Positions 23,766-33,188 are shown, counted from the stretch's first letter. The stretch is DNA of 64,000 nt from Cetobacterium sp. 2A (GCF_014250685.1 NZ_JACFAJ010000006.1:1200501-1264500); one strand, 5' to 3'. Translations and numbers: made by a program. Notes: generated from the letters alone by a model not told the origin.

Positions 23766-26279
23766 ATGGATTTTGTATTTGATCGAAATAAAACAGCAAT
23801 ATATTATAAAGGAGTGGCTTATTCTTTTAAAGATATAATCGAAATGTCTAAATTTTATTCATCTAAAATTGATATAAAAAGAAATGACATAGTAGGAGTT
23901 TTTATAGAAAATAGACCTGAATTTATAGAGTCGGTATTTGCAATTTGGAATAAAAAAGGTACATCTGTTAATATTGACAGTGGATATGATGCTGATCAGC
24001 TAGCATATGTTTTAAAAGATTGTTCTCCAAAGTATTTATTTACTACTGAGAAAAATTTTGAAATAGCAATAGAGGCTAAAAAAATAGCATCTTCAAATAT
24101 TGAAATTTTAAAAGTTGAAGATTTAATAAAACCTGCTGATTTTAAAGTAGAGAAATGTACAATAGAGGCTCCTGAAAAAGATGATATTGCAGTAATGCTA
24201 TATACTTCTGGAACAACTGGAAATCCAAAAGGGGTTATGCTAACTATTGATAACTTAATGTCTAATATAGATGCTGTAAACGAAATAAATTTAGTTAATG
24301 AAAACGATAGCGTACTTGCGATGTTACCATTCCATCATATTTTACCTTTTAACCTAACACTACTTATGCCACTTTATTTTGGATGTAAAAATGTTATATT
24401 AGAAGAATTATCTTCTGAAGCTATTAAAAAGAATTTAGCAGAGCATAAGATAAGTGTAATGATTGGTGTTCCAAGAATTTGGGAGATGTTTCATAAGGGA
24501 ATAATGGCAAAAATAAATACAGGGAAAGTTACTAGAGGACTATTTAATCTTTGTGAGAAGATGAATAATAAAACTTTAAGTAAGAAAATATTTAAAAAAG
24601 TTCATGAAGCTTTCGGAGGGAATATCAGAATATTAGTTTCCGGAGGAGCTAAATTAGAGCCACAAATTTCTAAAGATTTTTCAACATTAGGATTTAATAT
24701 GCTTGAGGGATATGGGTTAACAGAAACTTCGCCTATTATAGCTTTTAATAGACCAAACGACAATGTTCCTGGAACTGTTGGAACTACAATCCCAGGAGTT
24801 CAAATTAAGATAGCTGAAGATGGAGAGATAATTGTAAAAGGTAGAAATGTAATGAAGGGTTACTATAATAAACCTGAAGCTACGGAAGAAGCTATTGATA
24901 AAGATGGATGGTTCCATACTGGAGATTTAGGAGCTCTTGAAGGTAATCATTTAACAATTATTGGAAGAAAAAAAGAGATGATAGTATTATCAAATGGTAA
25001 AAAAATAAATCCATCAGATGTTGAAGCTGAAATTATGAAGGGAACAGATTTAATAGAGGAAATTGCAATTACGGATTATGATAATCATTTAGTTGCGATA
25101 ATTTATCCATCATTTGAAAGAATGGCAGAAAAAAATATTACAAATATAAAAGAAGCACTTAAATGGGAAATTATAGATAAGTATAATGTAACAGCTCCAA
25201 AATATAGAAAAATATTAGATATAAGAATAGTTAAAGAAGAGTTACCAAAAACTAAACTAGGAAAATTAAGAAGATTTATGTTAAAAGATCTTATAAAAGA
25301 TGATGTTGAGTCTAACGGAAATGAAGAGATAAAGAAAACTCAAGCAACAGCAAAAGTAACTCCAGTATCAACTTCAAAAGAATTAGAAACTAAAGAGTTT
25401 AAAAGTATTGCAAAATATATAAAAAAATTACATGATGTTGAAGTTTATCCAGAGGCATACATTGAAATTGATTTAGGAATGGATTCTTTAGACATTGTTG
25501 AACTTATTTCATTTATAGAATCAAATTTTGGTGTAGAGATTCATGAAATGGATTTTGCAAAAATAAAAACAGTTGAACAGCTTTGTGAATTTATAAGACA
25601 ACATGGTGGAAACTACAATGATAAAGATATAGATTGGCAAGAAATTTTTAATGAGCCTGTAGATTTTAAAATTCCTCATTCAGCAACTTCAGGAAAAATT
25701 CTTAAAACTATAACAGCGCCAATTTTTAAATTCTATACAAAGCTAAAAAAAGAAGGTATGGAAAATATTCCAAAAGATCCAGCTATATATATTGGAAATC
25801 ATCAAAGTTTCTTAGATGGATTTGCATTAAATCAAGTTTTTTCTAAGGAAAAGATGGATAATACTTATTATCTGGCAGTTTCTGATCATTTTGAAAGTAG
25901 CCTTAGAAAATATTTGGCAGATCACGGAAATATATTATTATTAGATATTAATAAGAATCTAAAAGAGACTTTACAGATATGCGCAAAAGTTTTAAAAGAT
26001 GGTAAAAACTTAGTTATCTATCCAGAGGGTGCTAGAACTAGAGATGGAGAAGTTCAAGAGTTTAAAAAAGCTTTTGCTATTTTATCAAAAGAATTAAATA
26101 TTCCTGTAGTTCCAGTTGGGATAAAGGGAGCTTATGAATTAATGCCATATGGATCTAATTTTCCAAAGTATGGAGAACTAGAAATAAAAATATTCCCTAA
26201 GATAGAACCAAAAGATTTAACAGTTGAGGAAATAGTGGAAAAAAGTAGAAGCATTTTGGAAAAATGGATTCAAAACTAA
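23766..26279 (+). CDS. Three-domain protein: acyl-AMP ligase - ACP - acyltransferase (copy 1)
   Basis: 837 residues. Residues 1-510 are an AMP-forming acyl synthetase: YTSGTTGNPKG (146-156), EGYGLTETSP (near 315), TGDLG and GRKKEMIVLSNGKKINP. Residues about 545-612 are an acyl-carrier domain with LGMDSLD (Ser574 for phosphopantetheine). Residues about 655-837 are a PlsC-type acyltransferase with NHQSFLD (His679, Asp684) and YPEGARTRDG. It should activate a fatty acid, hold it on its own carrier domain and pass it to a lysophospholipid or glycerol-phosphate acceptor, like Aas with a built-in ACP. The start is ATG 23766 after GGGAGG. A paralogue follows. Confidence 0.85.
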   Translation: MDFVFDRNKTAIYYKGVAYSFKDIIEMSKFYSSKIDIKRNDIVGVFIENRPEFIESVFAIWNKKGTSVNIDSGYDADQLAYVLKDCSPKYLFTTEKNFEIAIEAKKIASSNIEILKVEDLIKPADFKVEKCTIEAPEKDDIAVMLYTSGTTGNPKGVMLTIDNLMSNIDAVNEINLVNENDSVLAMLPFHHILPFNLTLLMPLYFGCKNVILEELSSEAIKKNLAEHKISVMIGVPRIWEMFHKGIMAKINTGKVTRGLFNLCEKMNNKTLSKKIFKKVHEAFGGNIRILVSGGAKLEPQISKDFSTLGFNMLEGYGLTETSPIIAFNRPNDNVPGTVGTTIPGVQIKIAEDGEIIVKGRNVMKGYYNKPEATEEAIDKDGWFHTGDLGALEGNHLTIIGRKKEMIVLSNGKKINPSDVEAEIMKGTDLIEEIAITDYDNHLVAIIYPSFERMAEKNITNIKEALKWEIIDKYNVTAPKYRKILDIRIVKEELPKTKLGKLRRFMLKDLIKDDVESNGNEEIKKTQATAKVTPVSTSKELETKEFKSIAKYIKKLHDVEVYPEAYIEIDLGMDSLDIVELISFIESNFGVEIHEMDFAKIKTVEQLCEFIRQHGGNYNDKDIDWQEIFNEPVDFKIPHSATSGKILKTITAPIFKFYTKLKKEGMENIPKDPAIYIGNHQSFLDGFALNQVFSKEKMDNTYYLAVSDHFESSLRKYLADHGNILLLDINKNLKETLQICAKVLKDGKNLVIYPEGARTRDGEVQEFKKAFAILSKELNIPVVPVGIKGAYELMPYGSNFPKYGELEIKIFPKIEPKDLTVEEIVEKSRSILEKWIQN

Positions 26280-26289
26280 GTTTAGAATG

Positions 26290-26318
26290 TTGTAAAAAAA
26301 TATATTTTGTGCTATAAT
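26290..26318 (+). promoter_or_regulatory. Promoter for the second acyl-activating gene
   Basis: TTGTAA (26290-26295), 17-base spacer, TATAAT (26313-26318) with an extended -10 TGC at 26310-26312. Confidence 0.75.
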
Positions 26319-26364
26319 CACTTGTATTTTATAAAACACCTGTAATACAACAAGGGAGGATATT

Positions 26365-28824
26365 TTGGAATTTGTAAGGGATTATGGCAAAACTGCTGTT
26401 ATATATGATGGAAAAGAATATTCATATAAAGAAACTATAATAGGCGCTAAAAGTTATAAGAATCTTTTAAAAATAGAAAAAGAAGATAAAGTTGTGATTT
26501 TCATGGAAAATAGACCAGAATTTATATATGCCTTTTTAGGTATTTGGGATAAAGGCGGAACGACTGTGTGTCTTGACTCATCTTTTGGAAGTGAAGAACT
26601 TGAATATTATTTAAAGGATTGCGAGCCTAAGTATATATTTACTTCTGAAAAAAATTATAAAGCAGCAGTTGAGGGATTGAAATTATCTGGAAAAGAATCA
26701 ATAATTTTAAATGTAGATAATATAGAGATGGACTATAGAGGAGAGGATATGATTTTAAACTCTCCAGAAAAAGATGCTGTAGCCTTAATGCTATATACTT
26801 CAGGAACAACTGGAAGCCCAAAGGGAGTAATGTTAACTTTTGATAACATTTTAGTAAATATCGAAGGACTTGATAAATACCAAATGTATAAAGAAAGTGA
26901 TAGAATTTTAGCACTTCTTCCAATGCATCATATTTTTCCATTACTTGGATCTGGGATTATTCCTCTTTCAAGAGGAGCTACGATAGCTTTCATAAAGGAG
27001 CTTTCTTCTCAGGCTATGACAGATGCACTGAAAAATTATGAGATATCTATTATGATTGGAGTTCCTAGACTTTGGGAAATGCTTCATAAAAAAATAATGG
27101 AAAAAATTAATTCTAATCCAGTGGCAAAAAAGTTATTTAAAATATGTGAAAAATTAGAAAATAAAAATTTAAGTAAAAAAATATTTAAAAAAGTTCATGA
27201 AGGATTTGGAGGGAAGATTAGATTCTTTGTTTCTGGAGGTTCTAAATTAGATCCAAAAGTTTCAAAAGACTTTTTAACTCTAGGTATCGATGTTTGTGAA
27301 GGTTATGGGTTAACTGAAACTGCGCCGATGATTTCATTTACTCCAATAAATCAAGTGGTACCGGGATCTGCCGGTAAGATAATGCCAGGAGTTGAAGTTA
27401 AGATTGCTGAAGATGGAGAAATTCTATCAAAAGGTAGAAACTTAATGAAAGGTTATTATAATAAACCATTGGAAACGGCCGAGGTAATAGATGCTGATGG
27501 ATGGTTCCATACAGGAGATTTGGGAGAATTAAAAGGTGAATACCTTTATGTGACTGGAAGAAAGAAAGAAATGATTGTACTATCAAATGGAAAGAATATA
27601 AATCCGATTGATATAGAGATGTGGATTATGGGTAAAACGGATCTTATACAGGAAATGGCAGTGATAGAGTATGAATCTTTATTAACAGCAGTTATTTATC
27701 CTAATTTCCAAAGTATTCAAGAGAATCACATAACAAATATTGGAGAAACTTTAAAATGGGGAGTAATAGATAAATACAATAATACTGCTCCAAACTATAG
27801 AAAAATTCTAGATATAAAAATAGTACAAGAAGAACTTCCAAAAACAAAGATTGGAAAAATAAGAAGATTTATGGTTCCAGAATTGTTAAAGGAGAAAAAA
27901 ATAGAAGACATAGTAATAGAGACTCCAAATTATGAAGAATATATTGCTATTTCAGATTATTTAAAAGATGTGAAGAAGAAGGAAATATCACCAACAGCTC
28001 ATTTAGAACTAGATTTAGGAATGGACTCTTTAGATATTGTTGAACTTATTGCATTCTTAGAAGGAAGTTTTGGAGTTAAAATTACAGAAAATGTTTTAGT
28101 AAATAATCCAACAGTTGAAAAATTATCAGAATATATAAGAGAAAATGCAACTGGGATGGATATAACTGAAACAAATTGGGGAGAGATTTTAAAAGTTGAG
28201 TCCTCTGAATTTCTTCCAAAGTCAAATTCTGTTGGAACAGTTATAAACACTTTATTTAAAATACCATTTAGTATTTATATAAAAATAAAGAAATCAGGAT
28301 TGGAAAATTTAGATATAAATTCACCAGTTATATTTGTTGGAAATCATCAAAGTTTTCTAGATGGATTTATTTTTAATCAATCTATAAGTAAAAAGATTTT
28401 TAATAATACGTATTTTCTTGCTAAAGTTGCCCATTTTAAAAAGGGAGCTTTAAAGTATATTGGAGAAAATTCTAATCTTATTCTAATAGATATAAATAAA
28501 AATCTTTCGGAGACACTTCAAGCAGCGTCTACAGCTCTTAAAAATGGCAAGAACATAGTTATCTTCCCTGAAGGTGTAAGAAGTAGAGACGGGAAGATGA
28601 GAGAGTTTAAAAAGGCTTTTGCAATTTTAGCTAAAGAGATAAATGTAGATGTAATTCCTTTTGGAATAAAAGGAGCGTATGAACTTTATCCAGCCAATGT
28701 TAAATTTCCAAATAGTGGAGAAGTAGAAATTAAGTTTTTCCCTAAGATTTCAAGTGAAAAACTATCATATGAGGAGATTGTAAAAAAATCTCATGATACA
28801 ATAGAAAAATGGGTTCAAGAATAA
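26365..28824 (+). CDS. Three-domain protein: acyl-AMP ligase - ACP - acyltransferase (copy 2)
   Basis: 819 residues with the same order as its upstream paralogue: adenylation domain (1-505, YTSGTTGSPKG at 144-154, EGYGLTETAP), acyl-carrier domain (LGMDSLD, Ser555) and PlsC-like acyltransferase (NHQSFLD, His661 and Asp666; FPEGVRSRDG). The start is TTG at 26365 after AGGGAGGA; no earlier ATG fits. Unlike copy 1, it has its own extended -10 promoter, so the two may be expressed under different conditions. Divergence in the acyl pocket region suggests different chain or acceptor preference, which is inference. Confidence 0.85.
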   Translation: MEFVRDYGKTAVIYDGKEYSYKETIIGAKSYKNLLKIEKEDKVVIFMENRPEFIYAFLGIWDKGGTTVCLDSSFGSEELEYYLKDCEPKYIFTSEKNYKAAVEGLKLSGKESIILNVDNIEMDYRGEDMILNSPEKDAVALMLYTSGTTGSPKGVMLTFDNILVNIEGLDKYQMYKESDRILALLPMHHIFPLLGSGIIPLSRGATIAFIKELSSQAMTDALKNYEISIMIGVPRLWEMLHKKIMEKINSNPVAKKLFKICEKLENKNLSKKIFKKVHEGFGGKIRFFVSGGSKLDPKVSKDFLTLGIDVCEGYGLTETAPMISFTPINQVVPGSAGKIMPGVEVKIAEDGEILSKGRNLMKGYYNKPLETAEVIDADGWFHTGDLGELKGEYLYVTGRKKEMIVLSNGKNINPIDIEMWIMGKTDLIQEMAVIEYESLLTAVIYPNFQSIQENHITNIGETLKWGVIDKYNNTAPNYRKILDIKIVQEELPKTKIGKIRRFMVPELLKEKKIEDIVIETPNYEEYIAISDYLKDVKKKEISPTAHLELDLGMDSLDIVELIAFLEGSFGVKITENVLVNNPTVEKLSEYIRENATGMDITETNWGEILKVESSEFLPKSNSVGTVINTLFKIPFSIYIKIKKSGLENLDINSPVIFVGNHQSFLDGFIFNQSISKKIFNNTYFLAKVAHFKKGALKYIGENSNLILIDINKNLSETLQAASTALKNGKNIVIFPEGVRSRDGKMREFKKAFAILAKEINVDVIPFGIKGAYELYPANVKFPNSGEVEIKFFPKISSEKLSYEEIVKKSHDTIEKWVQE

Positions 28825-28825
28825 A

Positions 28826-28860
28826 AAGTGCAGAGCTTATAGGCTCTGCACTTCTTTTTT
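28826..28860. terminator. Bidirectional terminator
   Basis: AAGTGCAGAGC (28826-28836), loop TTATAG, GCTCTGCACTT (28843-28853), then CTTTTTT. It lies between the second acyl-activating gene and rubrerythrin, which converge. Confidence 0.92.
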
Positions 28861-29404
28861 AATAATTTGTTGGTTTTATCATAAAATATGCTTGATCATG
28901 ATTACAAACAGGGCATACTCCAGGAGCACTTTCACCCTCATGAGTATATCCACAGTTCATACATTCCCAAGATTCTTTTTTATCTTTTTTGAAGATTTCT
29001 CCAGCTTTTAAGTTCTCAAGAAGAACTCTATATCTATTTTCATGTTCTTTTTCAATTTTTCCGACAGCTTCAAAAAGGAAAGCAATATTTGCAAATCCTT
29101 CTTCTCTTGCTTCTTTAGCAAATCTATCATACATATCAGTCCACTCATAGTTTTCACCTTCAGCAGCGTATAATAAATTTTCCATAGTAGAAGAAATTCC
29201 ATCGTTAAGAAGTTTGAACCAAATTTTTGCATGCTCTTTTTCATTATTAGCAGTTTCCTCAAAAAAATTAGCTATTTGAACATAACCATCTTTTTTAGCC
29301 TGACTTGCAAAATAAGTGTATTTATTTCTTGCTTGAGACTCTCCTGAAAAAGCTTCTAATAAGTTTTTTTCAGTTTTTGTACCCTTCAACTTTTCATTCG
29401 CCAT
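28859..29404 (-). CDS. rbr: Rubrerythrin
   Basis: 181 residues. The N-terminal four-helix diiron domain shows the two ExxH motifs [10 protein letters not shown] and IEKEHENRY and the further Glu ligands ([16 protein letters not shown]). The C-terminal rubredoxin domain binds one iron through CMNCGY and CPVCNH. Rubrerythrin reduces hydrogen peroxide to water in anaerobes, taking electrons from rubredoxin or ferredoxin reductases. Single gene with its own promoter. Typical length; no oddities. Confidence 0.95.
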   Translation of the reverse strand: MANEKLKGTKTEKNLLEAFSGESQARNKYTYFASQAKKDGYVQIANFFEETANNEKEHAKIWFKLLNDGISSTMENLLYAAEGENYEWTDMYDRFAKEAREEGFANIAFLFEAVGKIEKEHENRYRVLLENLKAGEIFKKDKKESWECMNCGYTHEGESAPGVCPVCNHDQAYFMIKPTNY

Positions 29405-29469
29405 AACTTGCCTCCATTTTTAAGTAATTAATTTAAAAATTTTATAACTGTTATAGATTAACTAAGTTG

Positions 29470-29498
29470 ATAATATTATATATTAATAGAGAAGTCAA
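29470..29498 (-). promoter_or_regulatory. Promoter for rubrerythrin
   Basis: Minus strand TTGACT (29498-29493), 17-base spacer, TATTAT (29475-29470), 66 bases before the start codon. Confidence 0.6.
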
Positions 29499-29505
29499 GA
29501 TTAAA

Positions 29506-30558
29506 TTATTTTATAAGAGCACTAGCAATAACTCTTCCATCTTTGTCATAAAAAACTACTCCTTGACCTGGAGTGATTGCTCTTACTGCCTCTTCTGTAA
29601 ATACAACTTTGACAGTATTTGAATCTAAAAGTTCTAGTTTACAAGGATGCATCTTATCTCTAGATCTAGTCTTTGCAAAACATTCTATCCCGTTTAAATC
29701 TTCTACATTATCTAAAGTAAGAAGATTTAAGTTATCTCCAAGAAGTTCTTTTTGTAAAAGCTCTTCATTTGAACCGACAATTACACTATTTGTTGTAGAA
29801 TCAAGCTTTAAAACATAGATAGGATCTTTTGATGAAATCCCTAACCCTTTTCTTTGTCCTATAGTATAAAATGCAAGTCCACTATGTCTTCCTAAAATTT
29901 TACCTCTAGTTGTAACAATGTTTCCTGGTTTATTTACTGCTCCATTACTTCTTTCAGATAAAAACTCTTTTAATTTTCCGTCATCTACAAAACAAATTTC
30001 TTGAGAATCTTTTTTAGCATAAACTCTAACTCCAAGTTCTTTAGCAAGTTCTCTAACTTTAGGTTTTTCCATATCTCCAATTGGAAATACTAGATACTTT
30101 AAGTTTTCTTTTTTTATTTGAGATAGGAAGTAAACTTGATCTTTATTTGGATCATTACCAACAGAAAGAGTTCCATCTTTAATTTGAGCATAATGTCCAG
30201 TAGCCATAAAATCTGCTCCTTTACTTAGAGCAAAGTTTAAAAATTCTCCAAATTTAATGTGTCTGTTGCATATCATGCAAGGATTAGGAGTTTTTCCATT
30301 TTTATATTCATCAACAAAATAATCGATTACTTTATCTTTAAAAGAATCAGTTGCATCTAAAAGATAATATGGAATTCCTAAGTCATCACAAACTTTTTTG
30401 GCGTCAGCATCTTCATCTTTACAAGTTTTCATTGTAACACCAAAAATATTATATCCTTGTTTTTTTAATAGATATGCAGTTGTAGAAGAATCTACACCAC
30501 CACTCATTGCTACTGCAATAGTGATTTTTTCATTTTCTTTATTATAAATTACATTCAT
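29506..30558 (-). CDS. mnmA: tRNA-specific 2-thiouridylase MnmA
   Basis: 350 residues. It transfers sulfur to C2 of the wobble uridine in Lys, Glu and Gln tRNAs. The PP-loop is AMSGGVDSS (17-25), the catalytic cysteines are Cys94 in PNPCMICN and Cys189 in DSQEICFVDD, and the C-terminal FTIGQRKGLG-like stretch (YTIGQRKGLGI) is typical. An ATG 9 bases upstream is possible, but AGGAT is better placed for 30558. The usual sulfur donor IscS is not in the window. It ends a minus-strand run starting at udk. Confidence 0.93.
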   Translation of the reverse strand: MNVIYNKENEKITIAVAMSGGVDSSTTAYLLKKQGYNIFGVTMKTCKDEDADAKKVCDDLGIPYYLLDATDSFKDKVIDYFVDEYKNGKTPNPCMICNRHIKFGEFLNFALSKGADFMATGHYAQIKDGTLSVGNDPNKDQVYFLSQIKKENLKYLVFPIGDMEKPKVRELAKELGVRVYAKKDSQEICFVDDGKLKEFLSERSNGAVNKPGNIVTTRGKILGRHSGLAFYTIGQRKGLGISSKDPIYVLKLDSTTNSVIVGSNEELLQKELLGDNLNLLTLDNVEDLNGIECFAKTRSRDKMHPCKLELLDSNTVKVVFTEEAVRAITPGQGVVFYDKDGRVIASALIK

Positions 30559-30585
30559 AAATACCATCCTTAAATTTTTCTATTA

Positions 30586-31200
30586 TTATTTGTAGAAGGC
30601 AAACACAATAGCTATAACACCAAAAATTAAAATAACTAAACCAGAGTATTTACTGATTTTAACCAAAACTTCACTCGTAACTTTTTTCTTAAAATTATAT
30701 AAAATAAATGTTGTCAAAAACCAAAGAGATGCTCCACCAGAAAGTATTCCACTAGCTAATTTAAGAGGAGTTTCTATACCAGTAGATCCTCTTACTCTTA
30801 AAGTGGCATAAAGACCAGCTATAACTAATATACTAGAAACATTAAAAAGAGAAATAACTAAAGTTCCTAAATAGTCCTGTAAAAGAGTTTTATTTTCATT
30901 GCTGATGTCTTTTATATCAACATTTCCCCTAAATTTTTTATACCCAATCCATATAAGAGCTACTCCTATAAGAATTTTAAGAAAGGGTTCATATTTGATA
31001 ATTAAAAAGTCTATTTGATTTACAAAAAGATAAGCTAAGACTCCATAAATTATATCTACAGTTACCATCCCCATTGCAGAGACATAACCTTCTTTTTCTC
31101 CCTCTATAAGAGTTTTTTCCATACAATAGATCCCAACCGGACCAAAAGGTAAAGAAAGAAAAAGTCCAGTAGCAAGCCCTTTAAAAAATATAATGTCCAA
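30586..31200 (-). CDS. LysE/RhtB-family amino-acid exporter
   Basis: 204 residues with six hydrophobic segments. The N-terminal FFKGLATGLFLSLPFGPVGIYCMEKTLIEG matches the LysE signature (GxxxGxxxPGP with Gly-Pro pair), and IKILIG-type mid segments with IWIGYKKFRG follow. Members export basic amino acids, homoserine lactones or similar compounds; the substrate cannot be read from sequence. It lies 27 bases upstream of mnmA and 47 bases after the kinase gene, in the same direction. Confidence 0.82.
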   Translation of the reverse strand: MDIIFFKGLATGLFLSLPFGPVGIYCMEKTLIEGEKEGYVSAMGMVTVDIIYGVLAYLFVNQIDFLIIKYEPFLKILIGVALIWIGYKKFRGNVDIKDISNENKTLLQDYLGTLVISLFNVSSILVIAGLYATLRVRGSTGIETPLKLASGILSGGASLWFLTTFILYNFKKKVTSEVLVKISKYSGLVILIFGVIAIVFAFYK

Positions 31201-31247
31201 TTCAAATCCCTCCAGTGTAAAAGATGTGAATGAAATGAAATCTAAAG

Positions 31248-31871
31248 TTATTTTTTAGATTCTATTTCTGAGAGTTTAGTTTTTACGAGATTAAAGAAAT
31301 ATTCTCGATGTTCTTCATTATCTCGAATATCAAGATTATCGACATTTATAATTAAAACATCTGAAAGATTATAGTTTCTAAAGTAATCGGTATAGTTCTT
31401 ATTTAAACTTTCCCAATAATTTCTATCAACTATTTGCTCATAATCTCTGCCTCTTTCTTGAATTTTTTTTATAGCATTACTAGTAGTTGTTTCTAAATAA
31501 ATCATAAGAAGAGGTTTATCTATATTCTCAAGCATATGAATAAGAAGGTCTTCGTATAAAGAAAATTCTTCTTTTGTCATATCACCATCTTCCATTAGCA
31601 TTTTAGCAAAAATAACATCTCCATAGATACTTCTATCCATGATGCATTTGTCTAAAGCTGCTGCTTCCTTTATCATTTCAAATCTTTTATTTAAGAAGAA
31701 AATCTGAGTTGGGAAAGCATACCTTTTTCTATCGTAATAAAATTTATCCAAAAGAGGATTGTCTACAACCGGTTCTTTAAAAAGCTTCATTTCTAACTCT
31801 GAAGCTAGTAGTTCTCCTATCGTACTTTTACCAACCCCTACAACACCATCTATACAGATAATATTCTTCAT
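31248..31871 (-). CDS. Deoxynucleoside kinase (second paralogue)
   Basis: 207 residues. P-loop GVVGVGKST (9-17), FKEP substrate Glu, and MDRS. It is strongly similar to the kinase at 20589 across the whole length. The frame opens 16 codons further upstream, but AGGTGA is placed for the ATG at 31871, where the paralogues also align. It is 63 bases downstream of uridine kinase, so the pair forms a nucleoside-salvage unit. Paired dNK subunits in some bacteria form heterodimers (dAK/dGK), which is possible here, though the genes are 10 kb apart. Confidence 0.88.
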   Translation of the reverse strand: MKNIICIDGVVGVGKSTIGELLASELEMKLFKEPVVDNPLLDKFYYDRKRYAFPTQIFFLNKRFEMIKEAAALDKCIMDRSIYGDVIFAKMLMEDGDMTKEEFSLYEDLLIHMLENIDKPLLMIYLETTTSNAIKKIQERGRDYEQIVDRNYWESLNKNYTDYFRNYNLSDVLIINVDNLDIRDNEEHREYFFNLVKTKLSEIESKK

Positions 31872-31934
31872 TATCTTTTCACCTATCTTCATTTTTTTAA
31901 AATAATTTTTGTAAAACATATCTACCTCACAACT

Positions 31935-32567
31935 TTACTGTAATACTCCTTTTTGAAGGAATCTTTTTAGATTAGCTATAATCATATTAATAGCGATTAT
32001 ATTTTCTCCACCTCTTGGAATAATAACATCTGCATATCTCTTACTTGGTTCACAAAACTCTAGGAACATAGGTTTTACTGTTTTTAAGTATTGATCTTTA
32101 ACAGAATTAAATGTTCTTCCTCTTTCCGTTATATCTCTCTCTACTCTTCTTAATAACATTTCATCTGCATCAGTGTCAACAAATATTTTAACATCGAATA
32201 ATTCTCTAATTTCGGGAACCGCAAATATTAAAATACCTTCAACGATAATTATTTTAGAAGGATGAAGATGGACAGTTTCAGATTTTCTTGAGTGAGTTTT
32301 AAAGTCATAGATAGGTCTTTCTATAGATTTACCATTTTTTAAACTTAATAGTTGGTCTCTTAGAAGTTCAAATTCAATTGAGTTTGGATGATCAAAATTT
32401 ACTTTTGCTCTCTCTTCTATTGAAAGGTCAGAGAGTTCTTTATAGTAAGCATCTTGTTCAACAAGTATTGCATCCTCAGATTTAAAAGCTTTCACTAACT
32501 TATGCGCGATAGTAGTCTTTCCACTTCCACTTCCTCCAGCAACACCTATAAAGATACAATTATTCAT
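31935..32567 (-). CDS. udk: Uridine kinase
   Basis: 210 residues. It phosphorylates uridine and cytidine in pyrimidine salvage. Walker A is GVAGGSGSGKTT (about 8-19), followed by the family segments DAYYKELSDLSIEERAKVNFDHPNSIEF and IVEGILIFAVPEIRELFDVKIFVDTD, and RRVERDITERGR. The AAAGGAGG RBS is 10 bases before the ATG. It is the first gene of the minus-strand run with the deoxynucleoside kinase, exporter and mnmA. An extended -10 (TGGTATAAT on the minus strand, about 32637-32629) lies upstream. Confidence 0.95.
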   Translation of the reverse strand: MNNCIFIGVAGGSGSGKTTIAHKLVKAFKSEDAILVEQDAYYKELSDLSIEERAKVNFDHPNSIEFELLRDQLLSLKNGKSIERPIYDFKTHSRKSETVHLHPSKIIIVEGILIFAVPEIRELFDVKIFVDTDADEMLLRRVERDITERGRTFNSVKDQYLKTVKPMFLEFCEPSKRYADVIIPRGGENIIAINMIIANLKRFLQKGVLQ

Positions 32568-32742
32568 TTATTAATTTCCTCCTTTAAGCTAAACAAACAT
32601 TCTGATTATATAATTTCTACATTTCAATATTATACCATAAAAGTTATTTAAAAATAAAATATAAATTAATAGACGATTTTTTTTTTTTAGAGTATACTAA
32701 AATGAAATGAAACTATCTAAAGAGAGATTGTAAGAGGATAAA

Positions 32743-32874
32743 ATGACTGAGAAAGAAATAGAAAATCAAATGTTAAAATCCCTAAATAAAATACCTTTTG
32801 AAATAAGAAAGATAAAATTCATATTGAGTGTTTTAAAGAAAGTAAAAAGTCTAAAAAATACGTTTAGATTTTAA
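32743..32874 (+). CDS. Possible small protein, 43 aa
   Basis: ATG at 32743 follows GAGGATAAA, and the frame runs to a TAA at 32872-32874. The 43-residue product is basic and probably helical (16 Lys/Arg), with no motif I know. Two facts favour a real gene: a usable RBS, and the next gene's AAAGGAGG RBS begins directly after this stop codon, as in tightly packed operons. Its short length keeps confidence moderate. Confidence 0.45.
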   Translation: MTEKEIENQMLKSLNKIPFEIRKIKFILSVLKKVKSLKNTFRF

Positions 32875-32886
32875 AGGAGGACAAAT

Positions 32887-33168
32887 ATGACAGAAACGTT
32901 AATAAAAAAAATAGATAGTATATCTAGAGAGTTTGAAAGAAGAGGGTACTTCATAAAAGATGACTTATATGAGCTTTTTGAAGCCAGAGAAGATATCGCT
33001 GAAAAATTAGAGAATATAAAATATAAAAAAATAGAATTTTTCGATATAAAAGAAGAAGATTCTGTTGGATTCACATTAGAAGATGTTCAAGTAAATTTCT
33101 TTTTAGAATTTGGTGAAGATGAAGAAGGGCCTTGGTATGAAGCAGAGGCGGAAGTATTTTTCTTTTAA
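32887..33168 (+). CDS. Small acidic hypothetical protein, 93 aa
   Basis: I do not recognise this protein. It is rich in Glu and Asp, especially in the last third (FLEFGEDEEGPWYEAEAEVFFF), and looks like an alpha/beta protein: an N-terminal amphipathic helix (1-45) followed by beta strands. No cysteines and no membrane segment. AAAGGAGG precedes the ATG. It follows the 43-aa ORF by 12 bases and is closed by a terminator before the SIR2-like gene, so it is a separate transcript from that gene. Confidence 0.65.
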   Translation: MTETLIKKIDSISREFERRGYFIKDDLYELFEAREDIAEKLENIKYKKIEFFDIKEEDSVGFTLEDVQVNFFLEFGEDEEGPWYEAEAEVFFF

Positions 33169-33188
33169 TAAACAATATAACTATAGAA

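Noticed and set aside
32871-33074. Antisense open frame opposite the 93-aa gene
   Set aside because: No RBS and opposite to a gene with a perfect AAAGGAGG; treated as a shadow.
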